From Arachnia propionica (lineage in GTDB: Bacteria; Actinomycetota; Actinomycetes; Propionibacteriales; Propionibacteriaceae), in contig NZ_RQZG01000017.1 of NCBI RefSeq assembly GCF_003859805.1, forward strand, positions 1 through 64,000: a stretch of 64,000 nucleotides of DNA. Direction: 5' to 3'. Positions 43,736-56,572 of the stretch are shown here, piece after piece. The position numbers were made by a program, and so were the translations under genes. The notes below the pieces were generated by a model. It made no database searches. It was not told where the DNA came from and worked only from the letters and a program-made list of their open reading frames with translations. Each line of letters starts with the position of its first letter. The first letter of the stretch is position 1.

Positions 43736-45064
43736 TCAACTGCCGAGCCTGCTCAGCAGCAGGGCCTCCGCCAGGGCCGCCTTGGCGAAGTCGCCGAGGT
43801 CCAACGACTCGTCGATGCCGTGCATCCTCGAGGTCGGGTCCGTGACGGCGGTGACCAGCACCAGGGCGTCCGGGTTGCGCTCGGCGAACTCCGCGACGAT
43901 GGGGATCGACCCACCACAGCCCATCTCGACGACCTCGGTGCCGAAGGCCTCCGCGTAGGCCGCCCTCGCCGCGGCGGCGCGGGCATCCTCCAGGGCGACG
44001 GTGCCGGGAGCTCCCGACTGCCCACCGGTGACCTCCACCCGCGCCCCCCACGGGGCGTTGTCGAGCAGGTGCTGTTCCAGTGCGGCCGCGGCGGCCTGGG
44101 GGTCCTGGCCCGGCGGGATGCGCACGCTCACCTTCGCCCTGGCCGAGGGCACCAGGGTGTTGGAGGCCTCCGCGACCGGCGTTGCGTCGATGGCCAGGAC
44201 GGAGGCCGACGGCCTGAACCACATCCGCTCGACCACGGAACCGTCGCCGATCTGCTGCACCCCCGGCAGCAGCCCCGTCTCCTCCTGCAACCGGTCCTCC
44301 GGGTACTCCAGCTCCGGGCCGGGCGAGGAGACCAGTCCCTCGATCGCGACATTGCCCGCCTCGTCGTGGAGGCTCGCCAGCAGGCGGCACAGCGCGGTGA
44401 GCGCATCCGGCACCACCCCGCCGAACTGGCCGGAGTGAAGCCCCTGCGTCAGCGTGGAGACGGTGACCTCGCAGTCCACCACACCCCTGAGCGTCGTGGT
44501 GAACGACGGCACCCCGACCTCCCAGTTCACCGAGTCCGCGATGACGAACACGTCCGCGGACAGCTCGTCCGGGTACTTCTCCAGCAGCGCGGGCATCGAC
44601 GGCGAACCGATCTCCTCCTCGCCCTCGATGAACACCTTGACATGCACCGGGGGTTTGCCACCGAAGGCCCGCAGTGCGGCGAGGTGCACCGCCGCCCCGC
44701 CCTTGTCATCGGCCGATCCCCGGGCGAACAGCCGCCCGTCGCGCTCCGTCGGGTCGAAGGCGGGCGAGGTCCACGCCGTCGGCTCCCCGATGGGTTGCAC
44801 GTCGTAGTGGGCGTAGAGCAGCACCGTCGGGGTCCCCTCCGGGCCGGGGAAGTCCGCCCACACCGCCGGTTTGCCCCCGGCCTCCAGGGTCTTCACCTCG
44901 GCCGCACCCAGCCCACGCATCCACTCCACCACGAGATCCCTCGCGGCCAGCACGTCCTCGTCGTGCTCCCACATCGAGGAGACCGAGGGAATGGCGATGA
45001 GCTGGTGGAGGTCGGCGATGACGGAGGGAAGCACACGTTCCACGTGCCAGGCGAGGTTGGTCAT
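43736..45064 (-). CDS. M20-family dipeptidase
   Basis: This 442-residue dizinc peptidase belongs to the M20A/F dipeptidase group (carnosinase-like). It shows LLYAHYDVQP with the first metal His and the catalytic Asp, RGSADDKGGAAVHLAALR, the general base in FIEGEEEIGSPSMPALL, the lid-domain TLTQGLHSGQFGG, and the C-terminal metal His in SRMHGIDESLDLGDF. It probably hydrolyses dipeptides in the cytoplasm. It lies between purF, from which 172 bp separate it, and the mal operon terminator. Nothing links it in function to either. Confidence 0.87.
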   Translation of the reverse strand: MTNLAWHVERVLPSVIADLHQLIAIPSVSSMWEHDEDVLAARDLVVEWMRGLGAAEVKTLEAGGKPAVWADFPGPEGTPTVLLYAHYDVQPIGEPTAWTSPAFDPTERDGRLFARGSADDKGGAAVHLAALRAFGGKPPVHVKVFIEGEEEIGSPSMPALLEKYPDELSADVFVIADSVNWEVGVPSFTTTLRGVVDCEVTVSTLTQGLHSGQFGGVVPDALTALCRLLASLHDEAGNVAIEGLVSSPGPELEYPEDRLQEETGLLPGVQQIGDGSVVERMWFRPSASVLAIDATPVAEASNTLVPSARAKVSVRIPPGQDPQAAAAALEQHLLDNAPWGARVEVTGGQSGAPGTVALEDARAAAARAAYAEAFGTEVVEMGCGGSIPIVAEFAERNPDALVLVTAVTDPTSRMHGIDESLDLGDFAKAALAEALLLSRLGS

Positions 45065-45085
45065 GAGGGCAACTCTATTTCAACG

Positions 45086-45122
45086 ACGATGGAGGCCACC
45101 CGCCTGGGGTGACCTCCATCGT
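45086..45122 (-). terminator. Terminator of the mal operon
   Basis: A 15-nt inverted repeat with one mismatch (ACGATGGAGGCCACC at 45086-45100 and GGTGACCTCCATCGT at 45108-45122) lies 12 bp beyond the malG stop codon on the minus strand. Confidence 0.75.
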
Positions 45123-45134
45123 GAGGGGTCCGGA

Positions 45135-46000
45135 TCAGCCCTTGACGGCCCCGGCGGTCAGGCCGGAGACGATGTACTTCTGCAGGTACATGAACAGCAG
45201 GATGATCGGGATGGCCGCGACCACCGCGCCCGCCGCGAACAGCGACCACAAGGCGTTGCGCTCATCGGAGGCCCACACGTAGAGGCCGACGGCGAGCGTG
45301 TAGTCCTCGGGGCGCTGCAGCACGATCTTGGCGAGGATGAAGTCGCCGTAGGTGCCGACGAAGGACAGCAGACCCACCACCGCGAGGATCGGGGTGACCA
45401 GCCTCATGATCACGCCCCAGAAGATCTGGGCGTGCGTGGCCCCGTCGATGCGGGCGGCCTCGTCCAGCTCCTTCGGGATGGTGTTGAAGAAGCCGTACAT
45501 GAGGAAGGTGTTGGCCCCGAGCGCCCCACCGAGGTACACCGCGATGAGCCCCAGCGGTGAGCCCAACCCGAGGGCGGGGAAGATGTCCTGCAGGGTCAGC
45601 AGCAGCAGGTAGATGGCGATGAAGGCCAGCATCTGCGGGAACATCTGGATGATGAGCAGCGCGGTCAGGCCGGATCGACGTCCCGTGAACCGGAACCGGC
45701 TGAACGCGTAGGCCGCGGCGGCGGCCATCAGCACGGTCCCGATGGCCGAGACGCTGGAGACGTAGAAGGAGCGCATCATCCACTTCGGGAAGTCCTTGCC
45801 GAACAGCTCCACGTAGTTCTGGAAGGACACGTTGTTGAACAGCTGGTTGGAGCCGGTCAGGGTGCCGCCCGGGTTGAGGGAGGCCGACAGCACGTACAGC
45901 AGCGGGAAGATGCAGAAGATCATCATCACCACGGCGAACAGGTGTTTCCAGCCCACCTCCAGGCACCATCGCAATCCTCTGAGCCGAGTGTTCTCGTTCA

Positions 46001-46004
<4 letters not shown>
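45135..46004 (-). CDS. malG: Maltose-type ABC permease MalG
   Basis: This 289-residue permease has six membrane helices. The cytoplasmic EAA loop is DEAARIDGATHAQIFWGVIMRLVTP and the C-terminus is QKYIVSGLTAGAVKG, as in MalG from E. coli to streptomycetes. It forms the channel with MalF, with which its gene overlaps by 4 bp. The operon is malE-malF-malG and lacks malK, as is usual in actinobacteria, where a shared ATPase (MsiK) energises several sugar importers. Confidence 0.92.
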
Positions 46005-47566
<1,562 letters not shown>

Positions 47567-47590
47567 GATGCTTCCCTGGAATGAGCCAGT

Positions 47591-47623
47591 CCTCCGTGGG
47601 GGCGTTGTCCGCCCCCACGGAGG
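47591..47623 (-). terminator. Stem-loop between malE and malF
   Basis: A 14-bp perfect stem (CCTCCGTGGGGGCG at 47591-47604, complement 47610-47623, 5-nt loop), extendable by CAGT/ACTG pairs beyond a small bulge, lies 9 bp after the malE stop. It probably stabilises malE mRNA or attenuates malFG, giving excess binding protein. Confidence 0.65.
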
Positions 47624-47632
47624 AGGACTGGG

Positions 47633-48877
47633 TCACTTGGTGATCTGTTCCTCGATGTTGCCGATCATCTGCTGCCACCCGGCGACGGGCTCGGCGGAGC
47701 CATCGATGATGGCGAGCTCGCCGCCGCCCCACTGCGGCCAGATGCCTTCCAACTCGGGGAAGGAGGGCAGCGGGTGTCCCTTGGTGGCGGCCTCGCCGAA
47801 GCCCTTGAGGACCGGGTCGTCGATGTTGTTGGCGACGGAGGCGACGGCGGGCACGCGACCGCCTGCCTCGTAGAGCATCTTCTGGGCGTCCTCACCGGCG
47901 AGGTAGGTCAGGAACTGGTTGGCCAGCAGGGCATTGTTGCTCTTGGCGGACAGGTAGACGCCCTGGACACCGACGAACGGGGCTGCATCCTGGCCACCGG
48001 CCGAGGGGATCGGCAGCACGGTGATGTCCATGCCACCCTTGGCGAACTCGCTACCCCACCACGGGCCGGTCACGATGTAGGCGGACCGGCCGTCGAGGAA
48101 GGCCTGCTTGGCCTGGTCGCCACCGACGGAGGCGGAGAGCACCTTGGCGTCGGCCAGCTTCTTGACGTAAGACGCGAAGGCCTCACCCTCGGCACCCTTC
48201 ATACCCAGCTCGAGAAGGTAGTCGCCCTTGTCATCGGTCTTGAACAGCGGGGCGCCGAAGGAGGTCTGGATCGGGTACAGGTGGTAGGCATCTCCCTTGT
48301 CCCCCTGCTGGATCAGGACCGGGAAGTCGGGGGTGAGCTCGGTGCCCTGGGTGACCAGCTCGTCGAAGGTGGCGGGGGTCTCCTGGGCCAGCTTGTTGTT
48401 GCGCACCAGGGCGATGTTCTCCACCGCGTAGGGCACACCCATCAGCTGGCCACCGTGCGTGAAGGCCTTGGCGGCAGGCTCAGAGAAGGCACCGGCCTTG
48501 TCGCCCAGCTCGACCGGGGCGATGATGCCGTTGCTGGCAAGAGTACCGATCCAGTCGTTCGCACCGACGATGAGGTCAGGACCCTGGCCGGAGGGGGCCT
48601 GGGCGATGAAGTCGGTCTTGATGTCCTGGGAGGGCTTCTGGACGATGTCCAGGCTCACCCCACTCTCGGCCTTGTAGGCCTCGCCGACCTCCTTGAAGGC
48701 CTCGATGCGGGTCTCGTCGACCCAGACGGTGAGCGTGCCGGCATCGGCGGGCGCGCTGTTCTCCATGGCCGCCGAGCTGGCGGGGCCGGACGAGGTGGTG
48801 GATGGGGTGCCCGAGCCGCAGGCGGCCAGGGCCAGGCTGAGACCTGCACCCACCAGGGCGAGGAGGCTCCTACGCAT
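47633..48877 (-). CDS. malE: Maltose/maltodextrin-binding lipoprotein MalE
   Basis: This 414-residue solute-binding lipoprotein has a signal peptide with lipobox LSLALAAC (lipidated Cys near 20) and a Ser/Ala/Thr linker. The mature part follows the MalE pattern: TLTVWVDETRIEAFKEVGEAY, GPDLIVGANDWIGTLASNGIIAPVEL, LMGVPYAVENIALVRNNKL and FLDGRSAYIVTGPWWGSEF. It delivers ligand to MalFG. It is the first gene of the operon. The promoter region 48878-49016 is shared with the divergent malR and contains CTTGCAG repeats. Confidence 0.9.
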   Translation of the reverse strand: MRRSLLALVGAGLSLALAACGSGTPSTTSSGPASSAAMENSAPADAGTLTVWVDETRIEAFKEVGEAYKAESGVSLDIVQKPSQDIKTDFIAQAPSGQGPDLIVGANDWIGTLASNGIIAPVELGDKAGAFSEPAAKAFTHGGQLMGVPYAVENIALVRNNKLAQETPATFDELVTQGTELTPDFPVLIQQGDKGDAYHLYPIQTSFGAPLFKTDDKGDYLLELGMKGAEGEAFASYVKKLADAKVLSASVGGDQAKQAFLDGRSAYIVTGPWWGSEFAKGGMDITVLPIPSAGGQDAAPFVGVQGVYLSAKSNNALLANQFLTYLAGEDAQKMLYEAGGRVPAVASVANNIDDPVLKGFGEAATKGHPLPSFPELEGIWPQWGGGELAIIDGSAEPVAGWQQMIGNIEEQITK

Positions 48878-48919
48878 ATCTACTCCTGTTCGGATCGGCG
48901 ACGACGCCGACGTCTTCGG

Positions 48920-48972
48920 TTGCGAAAAAATTGTATCAACCCTTGCAGCAACTTGCAGAAAAAATTTTGCAA
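48920..48972. promoter_or_regulatory. MalR operator cluster
   Basis: The malE-malR gap carries two direct CTTGCAG heptamers (48942-48948, 48952-48958) and a 20-bp palindrome TTGCAGAAAAAATTTTGCAA (48953-48972) that uses the second heptamer. A related TTGCGAAAAAATTGTATCAA is at 48920-48939. As I recall, CTTGCAG repeats are the MalR sites of the Streptomyces malE promoter. Position between the repressor and its transport operon supports the same role here. Confidence 0.7.
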
Positions 48973-49016
48973 CTCTTTGATAACATCACTTTCTCAGGAA
49001 CACCGGACCAACGGAG

Positions 49017-50006
49017 GTGGCGATGAGCGGACGACCACGGATGTCGGACCTGGCCAGCCACGCCGGCGTGTCCGTCGCGACGGTCTCCAGGGTGCTCAGC
49101 GGGAAGTCGGGCATCAGCGCCGACACCCGCGAGGCGGTGCTCAGGGCGGTCGCCGAGCTGGACTACGTGCCCACCCGCACCCCGCAGCGTTCCGGACTGA
49201 TCGGGATCTTCGTCCCGGACCTGACCAATCCGGCCTTCGCGCTCTTCGCCGAGCAGCTCGGCGCCCTGCTGCTCCAGCACGGCCGACGATGCGTCGTCGC
49301 CCATGCCGGTTCGGCCGGCACCAGTGAGGCGACCGCCCTCGACACACTCCGTGACCTGGAGGTCGACGGCGTGCTCTCGGTCTCCGGTGCGGCCGACACC
49401 GAGGCCAGCACCGAGCCCCATGAACGGTTCCTCGCCACCGGGGCACCGATGGTGGTCATCAACGGTCACGCCCCCATCCGGTGCACCCGGTTCATCAACT
49501 GCTCCGACGAGGAGGCCATCAGGTCCCAGGTGGCCCATCTGCAGACCCTGGGACACGAACGCATCGGCCTGGCCATCGGCCCGAGGCGCTTCGTGCCGTC
49601 GCAGCGCAAGATCGCAGCATTCCTGGCTCTCGGCTTCCCCGAGGACTCGGTGGCTCGCACCATCTTCACCGCCGAGGGTGGACAGCTGGCGGCCCGTCGA
49701 CTCATCGACAGTGGTCACACCGCCATCGTGTGCGGCTCCGACATCATGGCGCTCGGTGTGATCCGCGAGGCCCGCTCCCAGGGGCTCACCGTGCCCGGCG
49801 ATCTCTCGGTCATCGGCTTCGACGACTCCTCGCTGATGGCCTTCACCGACCCTGCACTGACCACGGTGCGACAACCCGTCCAGGCGATGTGCGACGCTGC
49901 GGTCTCGGGACTGCTGCGGGCCATCGACGGTGAACCCCTCGACGGGACTGAGCTACTGTTCCACCCCGACCTCATCATCCGACAATCGACAGGACCCCAG
50001 GCATGA
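49017..50006 (+). CDS. malR: LacI-family repressor MalR
   Basis: This 329-residue regulator has an N-terminal LacI helix-turn-helix (MSDLASHAGVSVATVSRVLSGKSGISADTREAVLRAV in pieces, with the hinge YVPTRTPQRSG) and a periplasmic-binding-protein-like sensor domain from about 60 to 325 (IGIFVPDLTNPAFALFAEQ, VSVIGFDDSSLMAFTDPALTTV). Placement between malEFG (divergent) and an alpha-glucosidase gene (overlapping by 4 bp) marks it as the maltodextrin repressor. The start is GTG 49017 or ATG 49023; GGAGGTGG lies just before, favouring the ATG by spacing. CTTGCAG operators lie 60-75 bp upstream. Confidence 0.9.
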   Translation: MAMSGRPRMSDLASHAGVSVATVSRVLSGKSGISADTREAVLRAVAELDYVPTRTPQRSGLIGIFVPDLTNPAFALFAEQLGALLLQHGRRCVVAHAGSAGTSEATALDTLRDLEVDGVLSVSGAADTEASTEPHERFLATGAPMVVINGHAPIRCTRFINCSDEEAIRSQVAHLQTLGHERIGLAIGPRRFVPSQRKIAAFLALGFPEDSVARTIFTAEGGQLAARRLIDSGHTAIVCGSDIMALGVIREARSQGLTVPGDLSVIGFDDSSLMAFTDPALTTVRQPVQAMCDAAVSGLLRAIDGEPLDGTELLFHPDLIIRQSTGPQA

Positions 50007-51622
50007 CCCAGACCCAGTGGTGGCGCGACGCCGTCATCTACCAGATCTACCCCCGCTCCTTCGCCGACAGCAACGGCGACGGCTACGGCGACCTGCCCGG
50101 GGCGATCTCGAAACTGCCGTACCTCAAGGAGTTGGGGGTGGATGCGGTGTGGCTGAGCCCGTTCTACCTCTCCCCCATGGCGGATGCCGGCTACGACGTC
50201 GCCGACTACCGCGAGGTGGATCCGCTGTTCGGTCAGACCGCCGATGCCAAGCGGCTCATCGACGAGGCCCACGCGCTGGGCATCCGCGTGCTCATCGACC
50301 TGGTGCCGAACCACACATCGGATGCCCACGAGTGGTTCCAGGCCGCCGTCGCCGCCGAGCCGGGCGCACCGGAGCGGGGACGCTACCTGATCCGCGACGG
50401 CAAGGGGGAGGATGGCGAACTGCCGCCCAACAACTGGAAATCGTTGTTCGGCGGTCCTGGATGGTCCAGGCTGCAGCGGCCCGACGGCACCTGGGAGCAG
50501 TGGTACCTGCACATGTTCGACGTGCACCAGCCGGATCTCGACTGGGACTCCGAGCTGGTGCGCGAGGGATTCGACGACATCCTGCGGCACTGGCTGGACC
50601 TCGGCGTCGACGGCTTCCGCGTCGACGTGGCCCACTCGTTGGTCAAGGAGGCGGGACTGCCGGACGAGGTGGAACAGTCCCAGTTCATGGAGGGCGACAT
50701 GGGCCCGATGTGGGACCAGGAGGGCGTCCACGACATCTACCGGCGCTGGCGGAAGGTGCTCGACAGCTACGACGGGGACCGTGCGATGGTCGCGGAGGCG
50801 TGGGTGCCGAAGCCGGAGCGACTGGCCCGCTACGTGCGTCCCGACGAGATGCACCAGGCCTTCAACTTTGACTTCCTGTCCTCGGCGTGGGATGCCTCCA
50901 GCTACCGGAGGGTGATCACCACGACGATGGCCGCGAACGAGGCCGTCGGGGCACCCACCACGTGGGTGATGAGCAATCACGACGTGGTGCGGCACGCCTC
51001 CCGGCTGGGTCGGGCCGAGACCTCGAACACCGAGGGCATCTCGGAGCGCGACCCGCAGCCTGACAACGAACTGGGGCTCAGGCGCGCCAAGGCGGCGACG
51101 TTGATGATGCTGGCGCTGCCCGGCTCGGCCTACCTGTACCAGGGTGAGGAGCTGGGGTTGCCGGAGCACACCACGGTTCCCGACGGGGTGCGTCAGGACC
51201 CGATCTGGGAGGGCACGAAGCACCAGAAGGTGGGTCGTGACGGCTGCCGCATCCCGATGCCGTGGGTGGCCGACGCCCCGGGGCTGGGCTTCGGGCCGTC
51301 GGAGCGCACCTGGCTGCCACAGCCGGAGAGCTACCGCGCCCTGGCCGCCGACCAGCAGGTCGGGGTGCCGGGGTCGACCTGGACGATGTACCGCGACGCG
51401 CTGCGGCTGCGTCGTCAGTACGGGCTGGGGCTGGGTCGGCTCACCTGGGAGGACGCGCCGGAGCACGTCGTCTGCTTCGACAACGGTGAGATCCGCGTGA
51501 TGGTCAACATCGGCGGTGACCCGGTGCCGCTCCCGGAGGGTGAGGTGCTGCTGGCCAGTACGGAGCTCGACGGTGAGCTGCCCACCGATGCCGCCGTCTG
51601 GGTCCACAAGCCCGTCGACTGA
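50003..51622 (+). CDS. Alpha-glucosidase, GH13
   Basis: This 539-residue cytoplasmic glycosidase of family GH13 (oligo-1,6-/alpha-1,4-glucosidase group) splits maltodextrins or isomaltose imported by MalEFG. Conserved regions in order: DAVIYQIYPRSFADSNGDGYGDL at the start, DLVPNHTSD (region I), DGFRVDVAH with the nucleophile Asp (region II), MVAEAWV with the acid/base Glu (region III) and VMSNHDVVRH with the transition-state-stabilising Asp (region IV). Its ATG overlaps the malR stop (ATGA), so repressor and enzyme are one transcript under autoregulation. A terminator palindrome of the AGTGGTCGTGA family follows. Confidence 0.92.
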   Translation: MTQTQWWRDAVIYQIYPRSFADSNGDGYGDLPGAISKLPYLKELGVDAVWLSPFYLSPMADAGYDVADYREVDPLFGQTADAKRLIDEAHALGIRVLIDLVPNHTSDAHEWFQAAVAAEPGAPERGRYLIRDGKGEDGELPPNNWKSLFGGPGWSRLQRPDGTWEQWYLHMFDVHQPDLDWDSELVREGFDDILRHWLDLGVDGFRVDVAHSLVKEAGLPDEVEQSQFMEGDMGPMWDQEGVHDIYRRWRKVLDSYDGDRAMVAEAWVPKPERLARYVRPDEMHQAFNFDFLSSAWDASSYRRVITTTMAANEAVGAPTTWVMSNHDVVRHASRLGRAETSNTEGISERDPQPDNELGLRRAKAATLMMLALPGSAYLYQGEELGLPEHTTVPDGVRQDPIWEGTKHQKVGRDGCRIPMPWVADAPGLGFGPSERTWLPQPESYRALAADQQVGVPGSTWTMYRDALRLRRQYGLGLGRLTWEDAPEHVVCFDNGEIRVMVNIGGDPVPLPEGEVLLASTELDGELPTDAAVWVHKPVD

Positions 51623-51637
51623 GCTCCTCCTCGTCAG

Positions 51638-51679
51638 AGTGGTCGTGAGGCGTCGGTTTTCCGACGTCTCACGACCACT
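51638..51679 (+). terminator. Terminator-like palindrome of a repeated family (copy 2)
   Basis: AGTGGTCGTGAGGCGTCGG and CCGACGTCTCACGACCACT pair nearly perfectly around a TTTT loop, 15 bp after the alpha-glucosidase stop. The arms match those of the palindrome at 3689-3730. Confidence 0.65.
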
Positions 51680-51718
51680 CACCTCACTCAGAGACACTGC
51701 GAACCTACGAAAATCTCG

Positions 51719-52381
51719 TTGCGAACCTACGAGCTCAGTCATCCTGCAGTGGTGACGGAGCTGGTTGAACGCCACCTCTTGGGGGTGGGACTCGAATACT
51801 TGGACACCTTTCCCGTCGTGGTCATCGAGGGGGCCAGACAGGTGGGCAGGAGCACCCTTGCCCAGCAGTTGCTGCAAGTACGCCCCGGCATCCAGGTGAC
51901 CCTCGACGTTCCCGCGCAGCTGGCCGCTGCCCTGGAAGACCCAGAGGCCTTCCTCCGCCAAGGCGGTGAGGGCACCTTGGCCATCGATGAGGCCCAGCTG
52001 GCTCCCGGGCAGCTCGAGCCGATCACCGCCGATGTCCTGGGAGGCCACTTCAAGGCCTTTCTCGCCACCGAGCTGCTGAAACAGCAGTCCTGGAGCACAG
52101 AGCAGTTCCAGCTGTTCCACTACCGGGATCGCACCGGGATCGAGGTCGACCTCGTCGCCGAGCTCGCCGACGGGTCCGCGGTCGGCATCGAGGTCAAGAC
52201 ATCCAGCTCCCACCGACCGGAGCACTTCAAGGGACTGCGCTTCCTGCGCGACAGACTGGGGAGTCGATTCCGCTGCGGCGTGGTGCTCGGCATGTTCCAA
52301 CAGGGATTCCAGATCTCCGACCGCCTGATCGGACTCCCGGCCTCGGCCCTGTGGGAGCTGCCTGCTCCCGATCAGCGGTAG
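51719..52381 (+). pseudogene. Internally deleted AAA/DUF4143 ATPase remnant
   Basis: The frame encodes 220 residues with both ends of a prokaryotic AAA_14/DUF4143 ATPase. The N-terminal P-loop is VVVIEGARQVGRSTLAQQL and a Walker-B-like GTLAIDEAQL follows. Then the sequence jumps directly to the DUF4143 C-terminus, FKAFLATELLKQQSW, FHYRDRTGIEVDLVAEL and GIEVKTSSS. Intact relatives are about 400 residues, so roughly 180 are missing from the middle, without loss of frame. The P-loop lysine is also replaced by Arg (GARQVGRST instead of GKST). The product is probably inactive. TTG at 51719 begins MRTYE, and a 13-nt copy of that start region lies 22 bp upstream. Its 3' end overlaps hspR by 10 bp. 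Confidence 0.7.
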
Positions 52382-52785
52382 GGCAGGGCCAGCAGCGTGC
52401 TCCGTCTGGCACGGCCACGCTGCACCGCGCCGCTGGAGTCGGCGGTGAACAGCCGGGTGTCGCCCTGCGCCTGGAGGCGACGCACCGCCTCACCCAGCCG
52501 CTCGATCTGGGCGTTCAGCCCCTCGATCTCGGCTTCCAGGTCAAGGATGCGGCGGATGCCCTCCAGGTTGATCCCCTCGTTCTGGCTGAGGTGCTGGATG
52601 TGGCGGAGCTTCGCGATGTCCCGCAGTGAGTAACGACGACCCCGACCGCGGGTGCGCTGCGGCACGACCAGCCCCAGCCGGTCGTAGCCGCGCAGCGTCT
52701 GCGGGTGCATGTCCGCGAGATGTGCCGCCACGGACACCGGGAACACCGGTGCCGTGGGGTCGAAGTTCTGGGGAAGATTCGACAT
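52372..52785 (-). CDS. hspR: Heat-shock repressor HspR (MerR family)
   Basis: This 137-residue MerR-family protein represses the dnaK operon and is released when DnaK is titrated by unfolded proteins. The winged helix (FPVSVAAHLADMHPQTLRGYDRLGLVVPQRTRGRGRRYSLRDIAKLRHI read through 14-62) is typical of HspR, including the R-G-R-G-R-R-Y wing. A coiled-coil dimerisation helix with EAEIEGLNAQIERL follows. It lies 1 bp after dnaJ in the order dnaK-grpE-dnaJ-hspR, so it represses its own operon through HAIR sites, two of which occur before dnaK. Confidence 0.95.
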   Translation of the reverse strand: MSNLPQNFDPTAPVFPVSVAAHLADMHPQTLRGYDRLGLVVPQRTRGRGRRYSLRDIAKLRHIQHLSQNEGINLEGIRRILDLEAEIEGLNAQIERLGEAVRRLQAQGDTRLFTADSSGAVQRGRARRSTLLALPYR

Positions 52786-52786
52786 C

Positions 52787-53923
52787 TCAGGCTCCGAACA
52801 GGGCGGCGCGCGGGTCCTCCTGACCGGACTTCTCCGCGTACTCCTTGAGGGCTTCCTTCGCCGCGTCGCTCAGCTGCTCCGGTACCTGCACCTGCACCGT
52901 CACCAGCAGATCACCCATCGTGCCGTCCTTGCGGCGCACCCCCTTGCCGCGCACCCTGAGCGTGCGGCCGTTCGGGGTGTTGGCGGGGATCTTCAGCTTG
53001 ACGCTGGGACCCGCCAGGGTGGGGATCTTGATCTCCGCGCCCAGCGAGGCCTCGGCGAAGGTGACCGGGACGTTCAACGTGAGGTTGGTGCCCTGCTGTC
53101 CGAACAGCTTGTGGGGAGCCACGTGGACGTCCACGTACAGGTCCCCGGCGGCCCCGCCGTTCTGGCCGGGTGCGCCCTTGCCCTTGATGCGGATCCGCTG
53201 CCCGTCGGTGACCCCGGCGGGGATGCGGACGTTGACCGTCTTGCTCGACTTCCCGCGCCCCGACCCGTCGCAGACCGGGCACGGGTCCTCGACGATGAGC
53301 CCTCGGCCCCGGCAGTCCGGGCAGGGCTCGCTCATCGCGAACACCCCACCGGCAGCCGAGGAGGTCATGCCGGTGCCCTCACAGGTGACGCACACCTTCG
53401 GCAGGGTTCCGGCCTTGGCCCCCGTCCCCCGGCACGCGGTGCAGGCCTGGTCGGAGACGGTGCGCATCGCGACGGTGGTGCCCTCGACGGCCTGCTCGAA
53501 GGTCAGGTTGACCCCACCCTCGATGTCGGAACCGCGTCGCGGGCCACGCGTGGAGGAGCGACGCTGACCGCCGCTGAACAGGTTCCCGAACAGGTCACCC
53601 AGTCCGCCCTGGTCGCCACCCGCGTTGCGGAACAGGTCCTCGAAACCGCCACCGGACTGCCCGGGACGCCCGAACCTGGCACCGGCCCCGAAGAGGCTGC
53701 GCGCCTCGTCGTACTCCTTGCGCTTGTCGGGATCCGACAGCACGCTGTTGGCCTCCGAGGCCTCCTTGAACCTGGCCTCGGCCTTCTTGTCGCCCGGGTT
53801 CTGGTCGGGATGGTTGTCCCGCGCGATCTTGCGGAAGGCCTTCTTGATCTCGTCGGCGGTGGCCTTCTTGTCCACGCCGAGAACCTTGTAGTAGTCCTTC
53901 TCGATCCAGTCCTTGGTGCTCAC
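52787..53923 (-). CDS. dnaJ: Chaperone DnaJ (type I, DnaJ1)
   Basis: This 378-residue Hsp40 stimulates DnaK ATPase and delivers unfolded clients. It has the J domain with HPD in NHPDQNPGDKK (residues 36-38 region), a Gly/Phe-rich linker (FGAGARFGRPGQSGGGFEDL), four zinc-finger repeats CxxCxGxG (CTACRGTG, CVTCEGTG, CPDCRGRG, CPVCDGSG) and the C-terminal client-binding barrels ending near residue 360. It lies 72 bp after grpE and 1 bp before hspR in the heat-shock operon. Confidence 0.96.
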   Translation of the reverse strand: MSTKDWIEKDYYKVLGVDKKATADEIKKAFRKIARDNHPDQNPGDKKAEARFKEASEANSVLSDPDKRKEYDEARSLFGAGARFGRPGQSGGGFEDLFRNAGGDQGGLGDLFGNLFSGGQRRSSTRGPRRGSDIEGGVNLTFEQAVEGTTVAMRTVSDQACTACRGTGAKAGTLPKVCVTCEGTGMTSSAAGGVFAMSEPCPDCRGRGLIVEDPCPVCDGSGRGKSSKTVNVRIPAGVTDGQRIRIKGKGAPGQNGGAAGDLYVDVHVAPHKLFGQQGTNLTLNVPVTFAEASLGAEIKIPTLAGPSVKLKIPANTPNGRTLRVRGKGVRRKDGTMGDLLVTVQVQVPEQLSDAAKEALKEYAEKSGQEDPRAALFGA

Positions 53924-53995
53924 TCATGCCCTTTCTTCGTGTCTTCATCCGAGGGGCCGACGTCTCGCGGTTGTCGGCCCCTCGAATGCGACAAC

Positions 53996-56455
<2,460 letters not shown>

Positions 56456-56488
56456 TATGCCAGCCGGACAGGCCGGACGCAAGGCGAA

Positions 56489-56509
56489 GTTGAGTCCTCA
56501 GGGCTCAAC
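56489..56509 (-). promoter_or_regulatory. HAIR operator 2 (HspR site) upstream of the dnaK -35
   Basis: GTTGAGT-N7-GCTCAAC is a perfect palindrome in its half-sites and differs from the HAIR consensus only at the outermost bases of the left arm and both ends of the right arm. It lies 6 bp upstream of the -35 box, 34 bp from the centre-equivalent of HAIR 1 plus 20 bp, i.e. half-site starts 54 bp apart (about five helical turns). Confidence 0.8.
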
Positions 56510-56572
56510 CCGGGTCGGATCAGGGTCATTCCCTGTTTTGCCATTGCGGCCGAGAGGAAGCACACTCTCCTC

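Noticed and set aside
49715-52300. Long antisense frame (861 codons) under malR and the alpha-glucosidase gene
   Set aside because: It mirrors two well-supported genes and has no recognisable domain.
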